NCBI GenBank assembly: GCA_946886805.1
Contig: CAMPJM010000053.1
Location: 1-13,183, forward strand
Direction of reading: 5' to 3'
Length of the DNA stretch: 13,183 nt
From: an uncultured Flammeovirgaceae bacterium
GTDB taxonomy: Bacteria > Bacteroidota > Bacteroidia > Cytophagales > Cyclobacteriaceae
Part shown: positions 1-7,310 of the stretch, one piece after another
Layout of the letters: each line of letters opens with the position of its first letter
Numbering within the stretch: position 1 is the first letter of the stretch
The notes under the pieces: model-generated
Database searches by the model: none
Seen by the model: only the letters and a program-made list of their open reading frames with translations
Told to the model about the DNA's origin: nothing
Translations under genes and position numbers: made by a program

Positions 1-9
1 ATATTGAAT

Positions 10-39
10 TTTGTATACAAAAATATTAAACTATCTTTA
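10..39 (+). promoter_or_regulatory. possible Bacteroidota-type promoter for the HTCS gene
   Basis: TTTG at 10-13 and TATCTTTA at 32-39 are 18 bases apart. This resembles the Bacteroidota sigma-ABfr pattern (TTTG around -33, TAnnTTTG around -7), although the last base of the -7 element is A rather than G. If used, it would give a 5' leader of about 170 bases containing the inverted repeat at 69-160. The region is AT-rich, so such matches arise easily by chance. Confidence 0.25.
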
Positions 40-68
40 TGCTTAGAATTAGATGCTTATCAGTAATA

Positions 69-160
69 CTTCAAACGGTGGACAAAGAGATTATAGGAGG
101 TCGTGCTGGCAATAAAGAAATTTCCTTCTAAAAAAATTAGTCCACCCTGGTGCTTTGAAG
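69..160. repeat. large interrupted inverted repeat upstream of the HTCS gene
   Basis: CTTCAAA (69-75) and GGTGGAC (77-83) are mirrored by GTCCACC (140-146) and TTTGAAG (154-160). The arms form two 7-bp stems around a loop of about 56 bases, with an asymmetric bulge of 1 versus 7 bases between them. No T-run follows, so this is not an ordinary intrinsic terminator. It could be a leader RNA structure, a binding site for a dimeric regulator, or the remnant of a mobile-element end. No gene reading into it from the left is visible. Confidence 0.4.
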
Positions 161-218
161 CCCAGAAAAATTGATGTAAATTATATAACAGTTCTGTTTC
201 CTCTTAAAAAAATTTGTT

Positions 219-3200
219 ATGATAATTGATTTTCGTAGCCGAGTCTTGCGTCATATGAGCATTGACTTTTGGCACTCTTACATAAAATTTAGCTTGTTTT
301 TGACCTGGATTCTTTTGTTTATTGTTCAATCTTTGTCGGCTCAACAAAGTGTGTCCGGTTTTAATCACGTGTCAACGCCTGATAAATTTACACTCAATTC
401 GGTTACAGCCATCACACAGGATAGCAAAGGATTTATGTGGTTTGGGACAAGAAATGGTCTTTTAAGGTATGATGGCATCGAACTTAAATTCATAAAAAGA
501 GAGTTATCTAGCAAGCCCGGTAAAAATGTAAACGATATCAATGCCATCCATATCGACCAAAAAGGAAATATTTGGATGGCAACTAGTTTCGGCCTTTCTG
601 TATATTATCCTGAAACAGATTCTGTTGAAAATTTTCCAACTACTGACCGCACAGGTTTTCTGCCATCTTCTAATATTATAACCAGTGTATTGGAGATGAG
701 TTCTGGTGAAATTTGGTTCGGTAGTAGTAATGGATTGAACCTCTATAACCCAGCGACTAAGACGTTCACTAAGGTTTATTCTAATAAAAATGAATCCGCA
801 AGCCTAAGCTCCAATCACATCACCTCTCTTTATCAGTCTAAAAATGGCACCATCTGGGTGGGTACAGACGATGGTTTAAACAGATTTGTGGGATATAGAA
901 ATGAAAAATTTATTTTTGAGGTTTTTCAGCACGACTCATCAGATCCGACAAGCATTATTAATAACCACATAAACGTAATGTTAGAAGATAGGCTAGGAAA
1001 CTTGTGGCTTGGCACACAGTATGGGCTTGATTATTTTAAAAGTAGCACGCAAAGGTTTATCCATTTTAGCAAGCAGCAAGGAAACGTGCTTACCAGTGAA
1101 GTAATCCGTGCCTTGACAATAGACAAAAGTAATCGTTTATGGGTGGGGACTTACGATGGTATAAATATAATTGATAAGCAGGAGGTTGTTCAACACATAA
1201 AACATGACCCGAAGACAAATGCCAGTCTTTTAGACAATAAGATTAGAGCATTGTTTACAGATAGAAATGGATCAGTTTGGGTAGGAACATATTACGGCGG
1301 CATTAACTATTGGGATGAAAGACAGCTGAATTTTTCTGAAATTGAAGAAGGCAATGGCAGTAAGCTGGGCGCCCGGGTTGTAAGTTCTATAGTCGAGGAT
1401 GAAGGTGGAAAAATTTATTTTGGAACTGAGGGAGCAGGTATATCTATATACGACCCAAAGACCGAACGCTACCAACACCTAAATGAGCTTAAAAACGATC
1501 TAAAGATCGGTACTGTCAAAACGCTATTTTTAGAGGGCAGAAATGATATTTGGATAGGTACCTTTAACAAAGGTTTAATTAATATAAATTTAAAAACAAA
1601 CGTTTGTAATCAGTTTTTGGAACGCTCTGACGATGAAAACTCCATTAGCTCTGACGCAGTATTGTCTATTGCAGCCAGTTCTAGTAAAAATCTTTGGATT
1701 GGTACGCTTAACGGTGGTCTAAATCTTTTCGACCCAAATAAGGAAACATTTAAACAGATAAAATCAAATCCAAAGGATATCAGCTCTTTATATAGCAATT
1801 CCGTTAGATCGCTTTTGGTGGCTGAAAATGATGATCTTTATGTAGGTACGTCCTTAGGTTTATGTGTGTTATCTAATTCATCTGAGAAGTTATCGGCACC
1901 CTTTGATTTTGAACGCATCTCACCAGTCTCAGATAGCTTACCGCCTCTCGACATTCAGGATATATACGAAGACCACAAAGGCCGGATCTGGGTTGGTACA
2001 CTAGGGTATGGTATATTTCTGCTCAAGAATAAAGCCCTGCACTCAATGAATTTAGAGGGTGTTACTTCTGTCTTTTCTGTACTACAGGATGCAGAAAATG
2101 TATTTTGGCTAAGTTCCAATGAAGGAGTCGTAAAGTTCGACCCTGTCAACAATACTGTTAGAATTTATGATAGTAGGGAAGGAGTACAGCCGAATGAATT
2201 CCTCAGAGCTTCTAAATTAATATCTAAAAATAACAGGATATATTTTGGAGGGGCATCAGGCGTAACGTCTTTTTTACCAGACGCCGTTCAAACAATAAAT
2301 GAGTATGCTCCGGATGTCGTGTTAACAGGTTTCAGCCTTTTTGATAAACCTTTGGAGGTTGGGGATAGTACTGGTATATTGAAACGTGCCATTGAAATTA
2401 CCGAAAAGGTTGTTCTTGACTATGATCAGAACACTTTCACTATTGATTTTGCCATGCCTAATTTTATTAATACAGGTAATAATGTCTACCATTATCGTTT
2501 AAAGGGGCTTGATGATAAGTGGACGACAACCTCGAAACCAACTGTTACCTATACCATTCAGCGCGGAGGCGACTATCGGTTTGAAGTGAGGGCAGCAAAT
2601 AGTGATGGAGTTAAAACCAGTGGTGTTACGACCCTTTCAATTGAAGTTTTTAATCCTCCATGGAGAACCTGGTGGGCTTATTCAATTTATGGTATGTTGA
2701 TCTTGGGAGGATTTTCTATTATAGTCTATTTCTTTCAGTCACGAATGAGGCTTCAGCATAAGCTGGATATGGAAACAAGAGAGTTCCTTCACCAACAAGA
2801 GGTAAACAGCCAAAAGCTCCAGTTCTTTACCAATATATCTCACGAATTCAGAACTCCTTTAACACTTATTTCAGGCCCACTTCAGAAATTGATTGAAGAA
2901 TATAAAGGGCCTCATAGGTTGTTTCGGCAACTTTTGGTTATCAAAAAAAATTCCGACCAGCTATTTAAACTAATAAATGAGCTGATGGATTTTAGAAAGC
3001 TTGAAAACAAGCAGATGAAACTTCAGGCGGCAGAGGGGAATATAGTATTCTTTTTGCGAGAAGTTTTTTTATCCTTTCAGCAACAAGCAAAATTTGGTAA
3101 GTATGCTTACACGTTCGAAACGGATTTAGAGGAAATTAATATCTATTTTGATCGGAACAAATTAGAGAAGGTCTTTTATAACCTTCTGGCCAATGCTTTT

Positions 3201-4403
3201 AAACATACTCCACGGAAAGGGTGCATAGCGCTTAAAGTGAACCGACAAGGTTCAGATGTAGAGATAATCGTTCAGGATAGCGGGGACGGTATGGATAATA
3301 GTCAAATTGAAAAAATTTTCGATAGGTTTTACGAGATACCTGATCAAAAGAATTATGGTAAGTTTAAGCATGGTTCTGGTATTGGTTTGGCCATTGTGAA
3401 AAATGTGGTTGAACTACACAAAGGAAATGTGAGAGTCGAAAGTACCGAAGGTTTAGGAAGCAGTTTCATTGTTTCCTTACCGCTTGGTAGGGGGCATCTT
3501 ATTGACGAAGAAATTATCAAGGAATTTAAGGATAGTGAAGACATTACCTTATACAACAATGGATTGTCAACAGATTATCAAACCGAGGTGGGCGTAGAGC
3601 TTGCCTATATTGAGCAGGAAGAAAGCAACAAAAGATGTATTTTGGTGGTAGAAGACAATCAAGAGGTCGCTAACTTCATTCAAAGCGTTCTTGCAGACTT
3701 TTATAGGGTGATGATAGTTGAGAATGGTGCCCTAGGGTATCAAAGCGCTGTATCCTTACAACCCGATCTAATTATAAGTGACTTGATGATGCCAAAAATG
3801 GATGGGATAGAGTTCTGTTCTAAAGTTAAATCAGATATAAGAACAAGCCATATACCTTTTATTTTATTATCGGCAAGAACCTCTCTTGTTTATAAATATG
3901 ATGGACTGGAATCAGGTGCGGACGAATACCTTTACAAGCCTTTCGAGATAAAAGAATTGCTTCTTAAATGTAAAAATATTATCAACACACACGATCGTTT
4001 GAAAAAGAAATTTTTGAACTCAGGCGTTTTCACTCCGTCAGAAGTTGCTCTAAATTCATTGGACGAATCCATGATGAATAAAGCCTTCCAAATTGTAAAG
4101 GATAATGTTTCCAATGAATTTTTTGGTGTTGTACAATTTAGCGAAGAACTGGGGATTAGTAGATCCTTACTATTTATAAAATTTAAAGCATGGGCTGACC
4201 AGACGCCTAACGAGTTTATCTTAAGCATACGGATGAAACAGGCTGCCCATCTTATCGAACAGAATAAGTATAATATTTCAGAAATAGTATATAAAGTAGG
4301 TTTTAAAGATCCAAGCTACTTTTCCAAAATATTTAAAAAACATTTCTCAATGTCGCCTAAAGCCTACGCTGAAAAATTTACAGAAGGCTTTTATGTCAGT
4401 TAG
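219..4403 (+). CDS. hybrid two-component system (HTCS) sensor kinase/response regulator of the PUL
   Basis: This one-protein signalling system senses oligosaccharide in the periplasm and activates PUL transcription in the cytoplasm. A hydrophobic signal segment lies at residues 23-38, with a likely cleavage at SLSA/QQ (41/42). About 14 Reg_prop repeats (W-x-G-T-x-x-G-L type, for example 71-86, 163-178, 351-366, 588-602, 672-687) fill residues 60-690 and suggest two seven-bladed propellers. A Y_Y_Y domain follows at about 735-810 and a membrane helix at about 820-840. The HisKA H-box has SHEFRTP with phospho-acceptor H875. The ATPase has N-box N988/N992, DSGDG at 1020-1024 and GSGIGL at 1052-1057. 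The receiver has E1145/D1146, phospho-acceptor D1188, S1218 and K1240. An AraC-type HTH_18 ends the protein (about 1290-1390). All key catalytic residues are present, so it should be active. The ATG at 255 (residue 13) would give a more typical signal peptide and may be the true start. It is encoded first and on the same strand as its probable targets. The ligand is unknown. Confidence 0.96.
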   Translation: MIIDFRSRVLRHMSIDFWHSYIKFSLFLTWILLFIVQSLSAQQSVSGFNHVSTPDKFTLNSVTAITQDSKGFMWFGTRNGLLRYDGIELKFIKRELSSKPGKNVNDINAIHIDQKGNIWMATSFGLSVYYPETDSVENFPTTDRTGFLPSSNIITSVLEMSSGEIWFGSSNGLNLYNPATKTFTKVYSNKNESASLSSNHITSLYQSKNGTIWVGTDDGLNRFVGYRNEKFIFEVFQHDSSDPTSIINNHINVMLEDRLGNLWLGTQYGLDYFKSSTQRFIHFSKQQGNVLTSEVIRALTIDKSNRLWVGTYDGINIIDKQEVVQHIKHDPKTNASLLDNKIRALFTDRNGSVWVGTYYGGINYWDERQLNFSEIEEGNGSKLGARVVSSIVEDEGGKIYFGTEGAGISIYDPKTERYQHLNELKNDLKIGTVKTLFLEGRNDIWIGTFNKGLININLKTNVCNQFLERSDDENSISSDAVLSIAASSSKNLWIGTLNGGLNLFDPNKETFKQIKSNPKDISSLYSNSVRSLLVAENDDLYVGTSLGLCVLSNSSEKLSAPFDFERISPVSDSLPPLDIQDIYEDHKGRIWVGTLGYGIFLLKNKALHSMNLEGVTSVFSVLQDAENVFWLSSNEGVVKFDPVNNTVRIYDSREGVQPNEFLRASKLISKNNRIYFGGASGVTSFLPDAVQTINEYAPDVVLTGFSLFDKPLEVGDSTGILKRAIEITEKVVLDYDQNTFTIDFAMPNFINTGNNVYHYRLKGLDDKWTTTSKPTVTYTIQRGGDYRFEVRAANSDGVKTSGVTTLSIEVFNPPWRTWWAYSIYGMLILGGFSIIVYFFQSRMRLQHKLDMETREFLHQQEVNSQKLQFFTNISHEFRTPLTLISGPLQKLIEEYKGPHRLFRQLLVIKKNSDQLFKLINELMDFRKLENKQMKLQAAEGNIVFFLREVFLSFQQQAKFGKYAYTFETDLEEINIYFDRNKLEKVFYNLLANAFKHTPRKGCIALKVNRQGSDVEIIVQDSGDGMDNSQIEKIFDRFYEIPDQKNYGKFKHGSGIGLAIVKNVVELHKGNVRVESTEGLGSSFIVSLPLGRGHLIDEEIIKEFKDSEDITLYNNGLSTDYQTEVGVELAYIEQEESNKRCILVVEDNQEVANFIQSVLADFYRVMIVENGALGYQSAVSLQPDLIISDLMMPKMDGIEFCSKVKSDIRTSHIPFILLSARTSLVYKYDGLESGADEYLYKPFEIKELLLKCKNIINTHDRLKKKFLNSGVFTPSEVALNSLDESMMNKAFQIVKDNVSNEFFGVVQFSEELGISRSLLFIKFKAWADQTPNEFILSIRMKQAAHLIEQNKYNISEIVYKVGFKDPSYFSKIFKKHFSMSPKAYAEKFTEGFYVS

Positions 4404-4426
4404 TCTATTACGTACCAAGATTTACC

Positions 4427-4484
4427 TTAGACGATTTTACCATTCTTCTGGACGATCGTTTTGCCACTTCCTTATAATTTAGCG
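4427..4484 (+). promoter_or_regulatory. candidate HTCS operator, copy 1 (upstream of the GH-A gene)
   Basis: This site has TTAGAC at 4427-4432, then TTTACCATTCTTCTGGA at 4436-4452, then a second block TATAATTTAGCG ending at 4484. The same core occurs at 7112 and 12706. The core starts 191 bases before the ATG at 4627. AraC-family regulators bind bipartite sites upstream of promoters, which fits this layout, but assignment to the HTCS is inference. A weak -7-like TAGGTTG at 4571-4577 lies about 50 bases before the start codon. The rest of the 4404-4626 gap shows no gene and no clear terminator for the HTCS gene. Confidence 0.55.
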
Positions 4485-4626
4485 TTCATGCCTCGAGTAT
4501 AAGAGTCTCCGGTTTCAGGGTATTAGAAAGCCACACCTAAACCTCTTAAAAGTTGGATACGAGTATTAGATAGGTTGCTCTTATGACATAAGAAGATTCA
4601 ATAATAAATTTAAACTAAAGTCAATA

Positions 4627-5739
4627 ATGAAGATATTCATAACATATTTTATATGGGCATTTTTAACTTTAAGTCCTCAGAATGAAATTTTCGCTCAGCA
4701 TGAAGATTTTACTCCAAAAACTGTCGTGAGTATAAAAGGTGAAAAATGGTATATCAATGGTGAACCTACTCTAAAAGGAAAAAAATGGCGAGGATATATT
4801 ATTGAAGGTCTTCTGCCTAATGCTCGAATGGTACAAGGGATATTTGATGATTTAAACCCCAAAACTAGATCTATGTGGAAATACCCTGACACTCAGGAAT
4901 GGGATGCTGACCGAAACACACAAGAATTTGTTTCTGCAATGGACGAATGGTCTGAAAGTGGACTTTTAGCGATTACGATCAACTTGCAAGGGGGAAGTCC
5001 TCAGGGCTATTCTAAAAATCAACCATGGCATAATTCGGCGATCGACGAAAAAGGCAATTTGCGGCCTGACTATATGGAGAGGCTTTCACAGATAGTGGAA
5101 AAAGCTGACAGCTTAGGAATGGTGGTAATTTTAGGGTTGTTTTATTTTGGGCAGGACGAAAGGATAGAGGATGAAGCTGCTATAATCCGTTCCGTTGATA
5201 ATGCGGTTAAATGGATATTAGATAAAAACTACAAGAATATAGTAATTGAGGTGGCAAACGAGTGTAATAACAAAAAATACGATCACGACATTTTAAAGCC
5301 GCAAAGGATTGTTGAGCTAATTGAGCGCATCAAAAGTAGGGAAAGAGATGGGTACAGGCTATTGGTAAGCACTAGTTTTAACGGGGGTTCTATTCCAAAT
5401 GATCCGGTAGTTGAAGCTTCCGATTTTATACTAATACACGGCAACGGTGTAAAAGAATATGCTGGACTCAACAACATGGCCAATATTATCAGGAATAAAA
5501 AAGTATATAGTCCTAAGCCATTGGTAAATAACGAGGATGATCATTTCGATTTTGACAAAGCTATGAACAATTTTGTTGCTTCAACCAGTGCTTATACTTC
5601 CTGGGGTTTCTTTGATTATAGAAAGAAAGGTGAAGCTTTCGAAGAAGGCTATCAAAGTGTTCCAGTAGACTGGAGAATCAATTCAACGAGAAAAAAGGAC
5701 TTTTTTAACTTGCTTAGTGAAATGACTGGTAAGGAATAA
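4627..5739 (+). CDS. secreted clan GH-A-like (GH5-like) glycoside hydrolase
   Basis: This is probably a retaining TIM-barrel glycoside hydrolase acting on PUL-derived oligosaccharides. A Sec signal peptide covers residues 1-23 (IFA/QH), and there is no lipobox or sorting domain, so a periplasmic location is likely. Strand-like segments IVIEVANEC (205-213) and KPLVNNEDDH (297-306) sit where clan GH-A enzymes carry the acid/base and nucleophile. This predicts E212 (in the Asn-Glu pair 211-212) and E303, with H271 near the active site (FILIHGNG, 267-274). The length of 370 residues is normal for a single catalytic barrel. Standard GH5 proteins have Asn-Glu-Pro at the acid/base; here it is Asn-Glu-Cys, so the protein may belong to an unclassified or divergent GH-A family. 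It follows candidate operator copy 1 and probably heads a two-gene operon with the lipoprotein at 5894 (154-base gap). The substrate is not readable from sequence. Confidence 0.8.
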   Translation: MKIFITYFIWAFLTLSPQNEIFAQHEDFTPKTVVSIKGEKWYINGEPTLKGKKWRGYIIEGLLPNARMVQGIFDDLNPKTRSMWKYPDTQEWDADRNTQEFVSAMDEWSESGLLAITINLQGGSPQGYSKNQPWHNSAIDEKGNLRPDYMERLSQIVEKADSLGMVVILGLFYFGQDERIEDEAAIIRSVDNAVKWILDKNYKNIVIEVANECNNKKYDHDILKPQRIVELIERIKSRERDGYRLLVSTSFNGGSIPNDPVVEASDFILIHGNGVKEYAGLNNMANIIRNKKVYSPKPLVNNEDDHFDFDKAMNNFVASTSAYTSWGFFDYRKKGEAFEEGYQSVPVDWRINSTRKKDFFNLLSEMTGKE

Positions 5740-5893
5740 GCAAAGCACCTCCATAAATATGATAAATAGAAATACTGTTCGACCTTAAAGTTTTATAGTA
5801 TCTGTATTAAAGGATTAGCCAAAATTCATATTCATCTCAGTCATTCCTCTCGCTTAAAATAAATATTAATTAATCACTAAAAAAATTAAAACT

Positions 5894-6613
5894 ATGAATG
5901 TAAAAAGAAATAATATTCTAGCCTATGGTACTTTTCTCATACTTCTTTTTGTCGGCACATCCTGTAAAGAAGATACTTCTCAGGAAGACATCGTGGACGA
6001 AGATAAAATTGATGATGATGGGATGTATGAGGGAGATGGTCTTGTAATTGTAGAAATTGAATCGGCTAAATCTGGTTTATCGGCTTGGGAGCAGGGAACT
6101 ACCACAGTGAATGGAAAAGAAATTACCTATATTTATGCGGGCGTCGAATCATTTGACGAACCAGGAAAGCAGCAATTAAATTACCCAATAGAAATTGGTG
6201 TGGCAGGCACATACAAATTTGCATGGCATTGCAAAGTTGGCGAAGGTGATCTTACTTCAGAAGAAAATGATAGCTGGCTTAAAATAGATGCTGATCAATT
6301 TTATGGTGAAAGAAAATCAGATGGCGCAACAGTCAGGCCCCATGGTGTTTGTACTAAAGATTGTCCTGAAGGTGATGGCAAAAATGGCTGGTTTAAAGTT
6401 TATAGCAATGTAACTACCAACTGGTCCTGGAGAACTAAAACCAATGACGGGAGTGCTTTTGAAATTTATGCAACATTTGATGAGCCTGGTATTTATAGTG
6501 TTTCTATTTCAGCAAGATCAGCACATCAATTCCTAGATCGTTTTGTGCTTTATCATCTCGAGAGGTTTACTGAAGATGAAGCAACCGATTTGTCAAAAGA
6601 GCCTACCCATTAA
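5894..6613 (+). CDS. lipoprotein with carbohydrate-binding-like beta-sandwich domain
   Basis: The N-terminus has a type II signal peptide with lipobox VGTSC, giving lipid-modified Cys24. It is followed by an acidic, low-complexity linker (about 25-48: KED, then several Asp/Glu), which resembles the lipoprotein export signal that sends Bacteroidota lipoproteins to the cell surface. Residues about 49-222 look like one beta-sandwich. They begin LVIVEIESA, contain aromatic-rich strands (WHCKVG 111-116; GWFKVY 165-170; NWSWRT 176-181) and end in DRFVLYHLE (215-223), an ending common in CBM6-like and GH115-C-terminal-like domains. No catalytic residues are recognisable. Cys113, Cys153 and Cys157 are unusual for a surface domain and could allow a disulfide or metal site. 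It is probably a glycan-binding accessory protein cotranscribed with the GH-A gene; it has no copy of the shared upstream element of its own. The exact family is not certain. Confidence 0.75.
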   Translation: MNVKRNNILAYGTFLILLFVGTSCKEDTSQEDIVDEDKIDDDGMYEGDGLVIVEIESAKSGLSAWEQGTTTVNGKEITYIYAGVESFDEPGKQQLNYPIEIGVAGTYKFAWHCKVGEGDLTSEENDSWLKIDADQFYGERKSDGATVRPHGVCTKDCPEGDGKNGWFKVYSNVTTNWSWRTKTNDGSAFEIYATFDEPGIYSVSISARSAHQFLDRFVLYHLERFTEDEATDLSKEPTH

Positions 6614-6652
6614 TTTAGTTAAATTCGATCTATTTAATAATAAACTTTCTTG

Positions 6653-6695
6653 CTGCATTGAGCCTGGAAACGTTAAAATTCTACGTTCAATGCAG
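6653..6695 (+). terminator. probable terminator hairpin after the lipoprotein gene
   Basis: CTGCATTGA (6653-6661) and TCAATGCAG (6687-6695) form a perfect 9-bp stem around a 25-base loop, 40 bases after the lipoprotein stop codon. The downstream bases are T-rich but lack a solid T-run, so it may be a terminator or an mRNA-stabilising 3' hairpin. Confidence 0.5.
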
Positions 6696-6725
6696 TTAGT
6701 TTATTTATTGATAGAGTTATCTCTA

Positions 6726-6748
6726 AAAAGCAAGTTTTGCCCCTTTTT
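6726..6748 (+). terminator. weak second terminator-like hairpin
   Basis: GCAA (6730-6733), a 3-base loop and TTGC (6737-6740) are flanked by an A-run on the left and CCCTTTTT on the right. The stem is short, with partial A-T extension, and a T-run follows. It could act in tandem with the hairpin at 6653-6695. Confidence 0.3.
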
Positions 6749-7102
6749 AAAGGAATTATAGTTAAATCCCCTAGCTTTATATGTTTAAGTCAATTCTGAG
6801 GTTTGAAACTGATATAGCCATCGCCAAAAGTGAATAATAATAAAAGTTGAAAATTCAAGAGAAGGTGAAATTTCAAAACGTAAAAATAGCTTTTCAAATT
6901 ACTGAAATAGTTTAATTCGTATGTTTAAACTCAGATTGCAAAGCTCAGGATAATGTTTTCAAACCAATTTGCCTCATTATTTGTCAGCAGATAGTGCTTC
7001 TTATGCAGGCTTTTTTAATCTTTATTAATTCTCCTTTTTGAACTTAGTTTATTTTTTGCTTTCGTTCGCTTAATTACCGCTTATTTCCAAGTGAAAGACT
7101 TT

Positions 7103-7161
7103 ATAGAGGATTTTACCATTTTTATGGATAATTCTCCCTGAAAGCACCCCTATATTTAGCG
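7103..7161 (+). promoter_or_regulatory. candidate HTCS operator, copy 2 (upstream of the GH43 gene)
   Basis: TTTACCATTTTTATGGA lies at 7112-7128, preceded at the same offset as the other copies by ATAGAG (7103-7108), a weaker version of TTAGAC. The second block TATATTTAGCG ends at 7161; its TTTAGCG begins 43 bases after the core start, versus 42 in copy 1. The core starts 199 bases before the GH43 ATG. This copy would control the GH43 and PL14-like genes together. Confidence 0.55.
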
Positions 7162-7310
7162 AGATCATTAGAATGAAATGACAGGTTTTTATTGCTCCTC
7201 TGCAATAATTACAGGAGAGAAATTATAGGAATATAATACTAATAGTTTGGTTTCAATTCCACTCATTCGGTAGATCGAGGGCTTTATAAAGTATTCAATA
7301 AAATACAAGT

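Larger units (their letters stand above)
6614..7310. other. 697-base intergenic region between the lipoprotein and GH43 genes
   Basis: No convincing coding sequence is present; the open frame running out of the lipoprotein gene is a shadow. The left part has two hairpins (6653-6695 and about 6726-6748). The middle (about 6760-7090) is AT-rich with nothing recognisable. The right part has candidate operator copy 2 (7103-7161). A short stem CTCCT/AGGAG lies near 7195-7216, and a weak -7-like TAGTTTG at 7243-7249 lies about 60 bases before the GH43 start. The length suggests a transcription-unit boundary. Confidence 0.6.

Noticed and set aside
39..131. A 30-codon open frame (ATG at 39) upstream of the HTCS gene, and a GTG frame after AGGAGG at about 102
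   Set aside because: Both are very short, with no family resemblance. The first overlaps the putative promoter and the inverted repeat, and strong Shine-Dalgarno use is unusual in this phylum. Chance frames are more likely.
6543..6761. A 72-residue frame overlapping the end of the lipoprotein gene
   Set aside because: It overlaps the lipoprotein gene in another frame, then crosses the terminator-like hairpins, and shows no domain-like composition.
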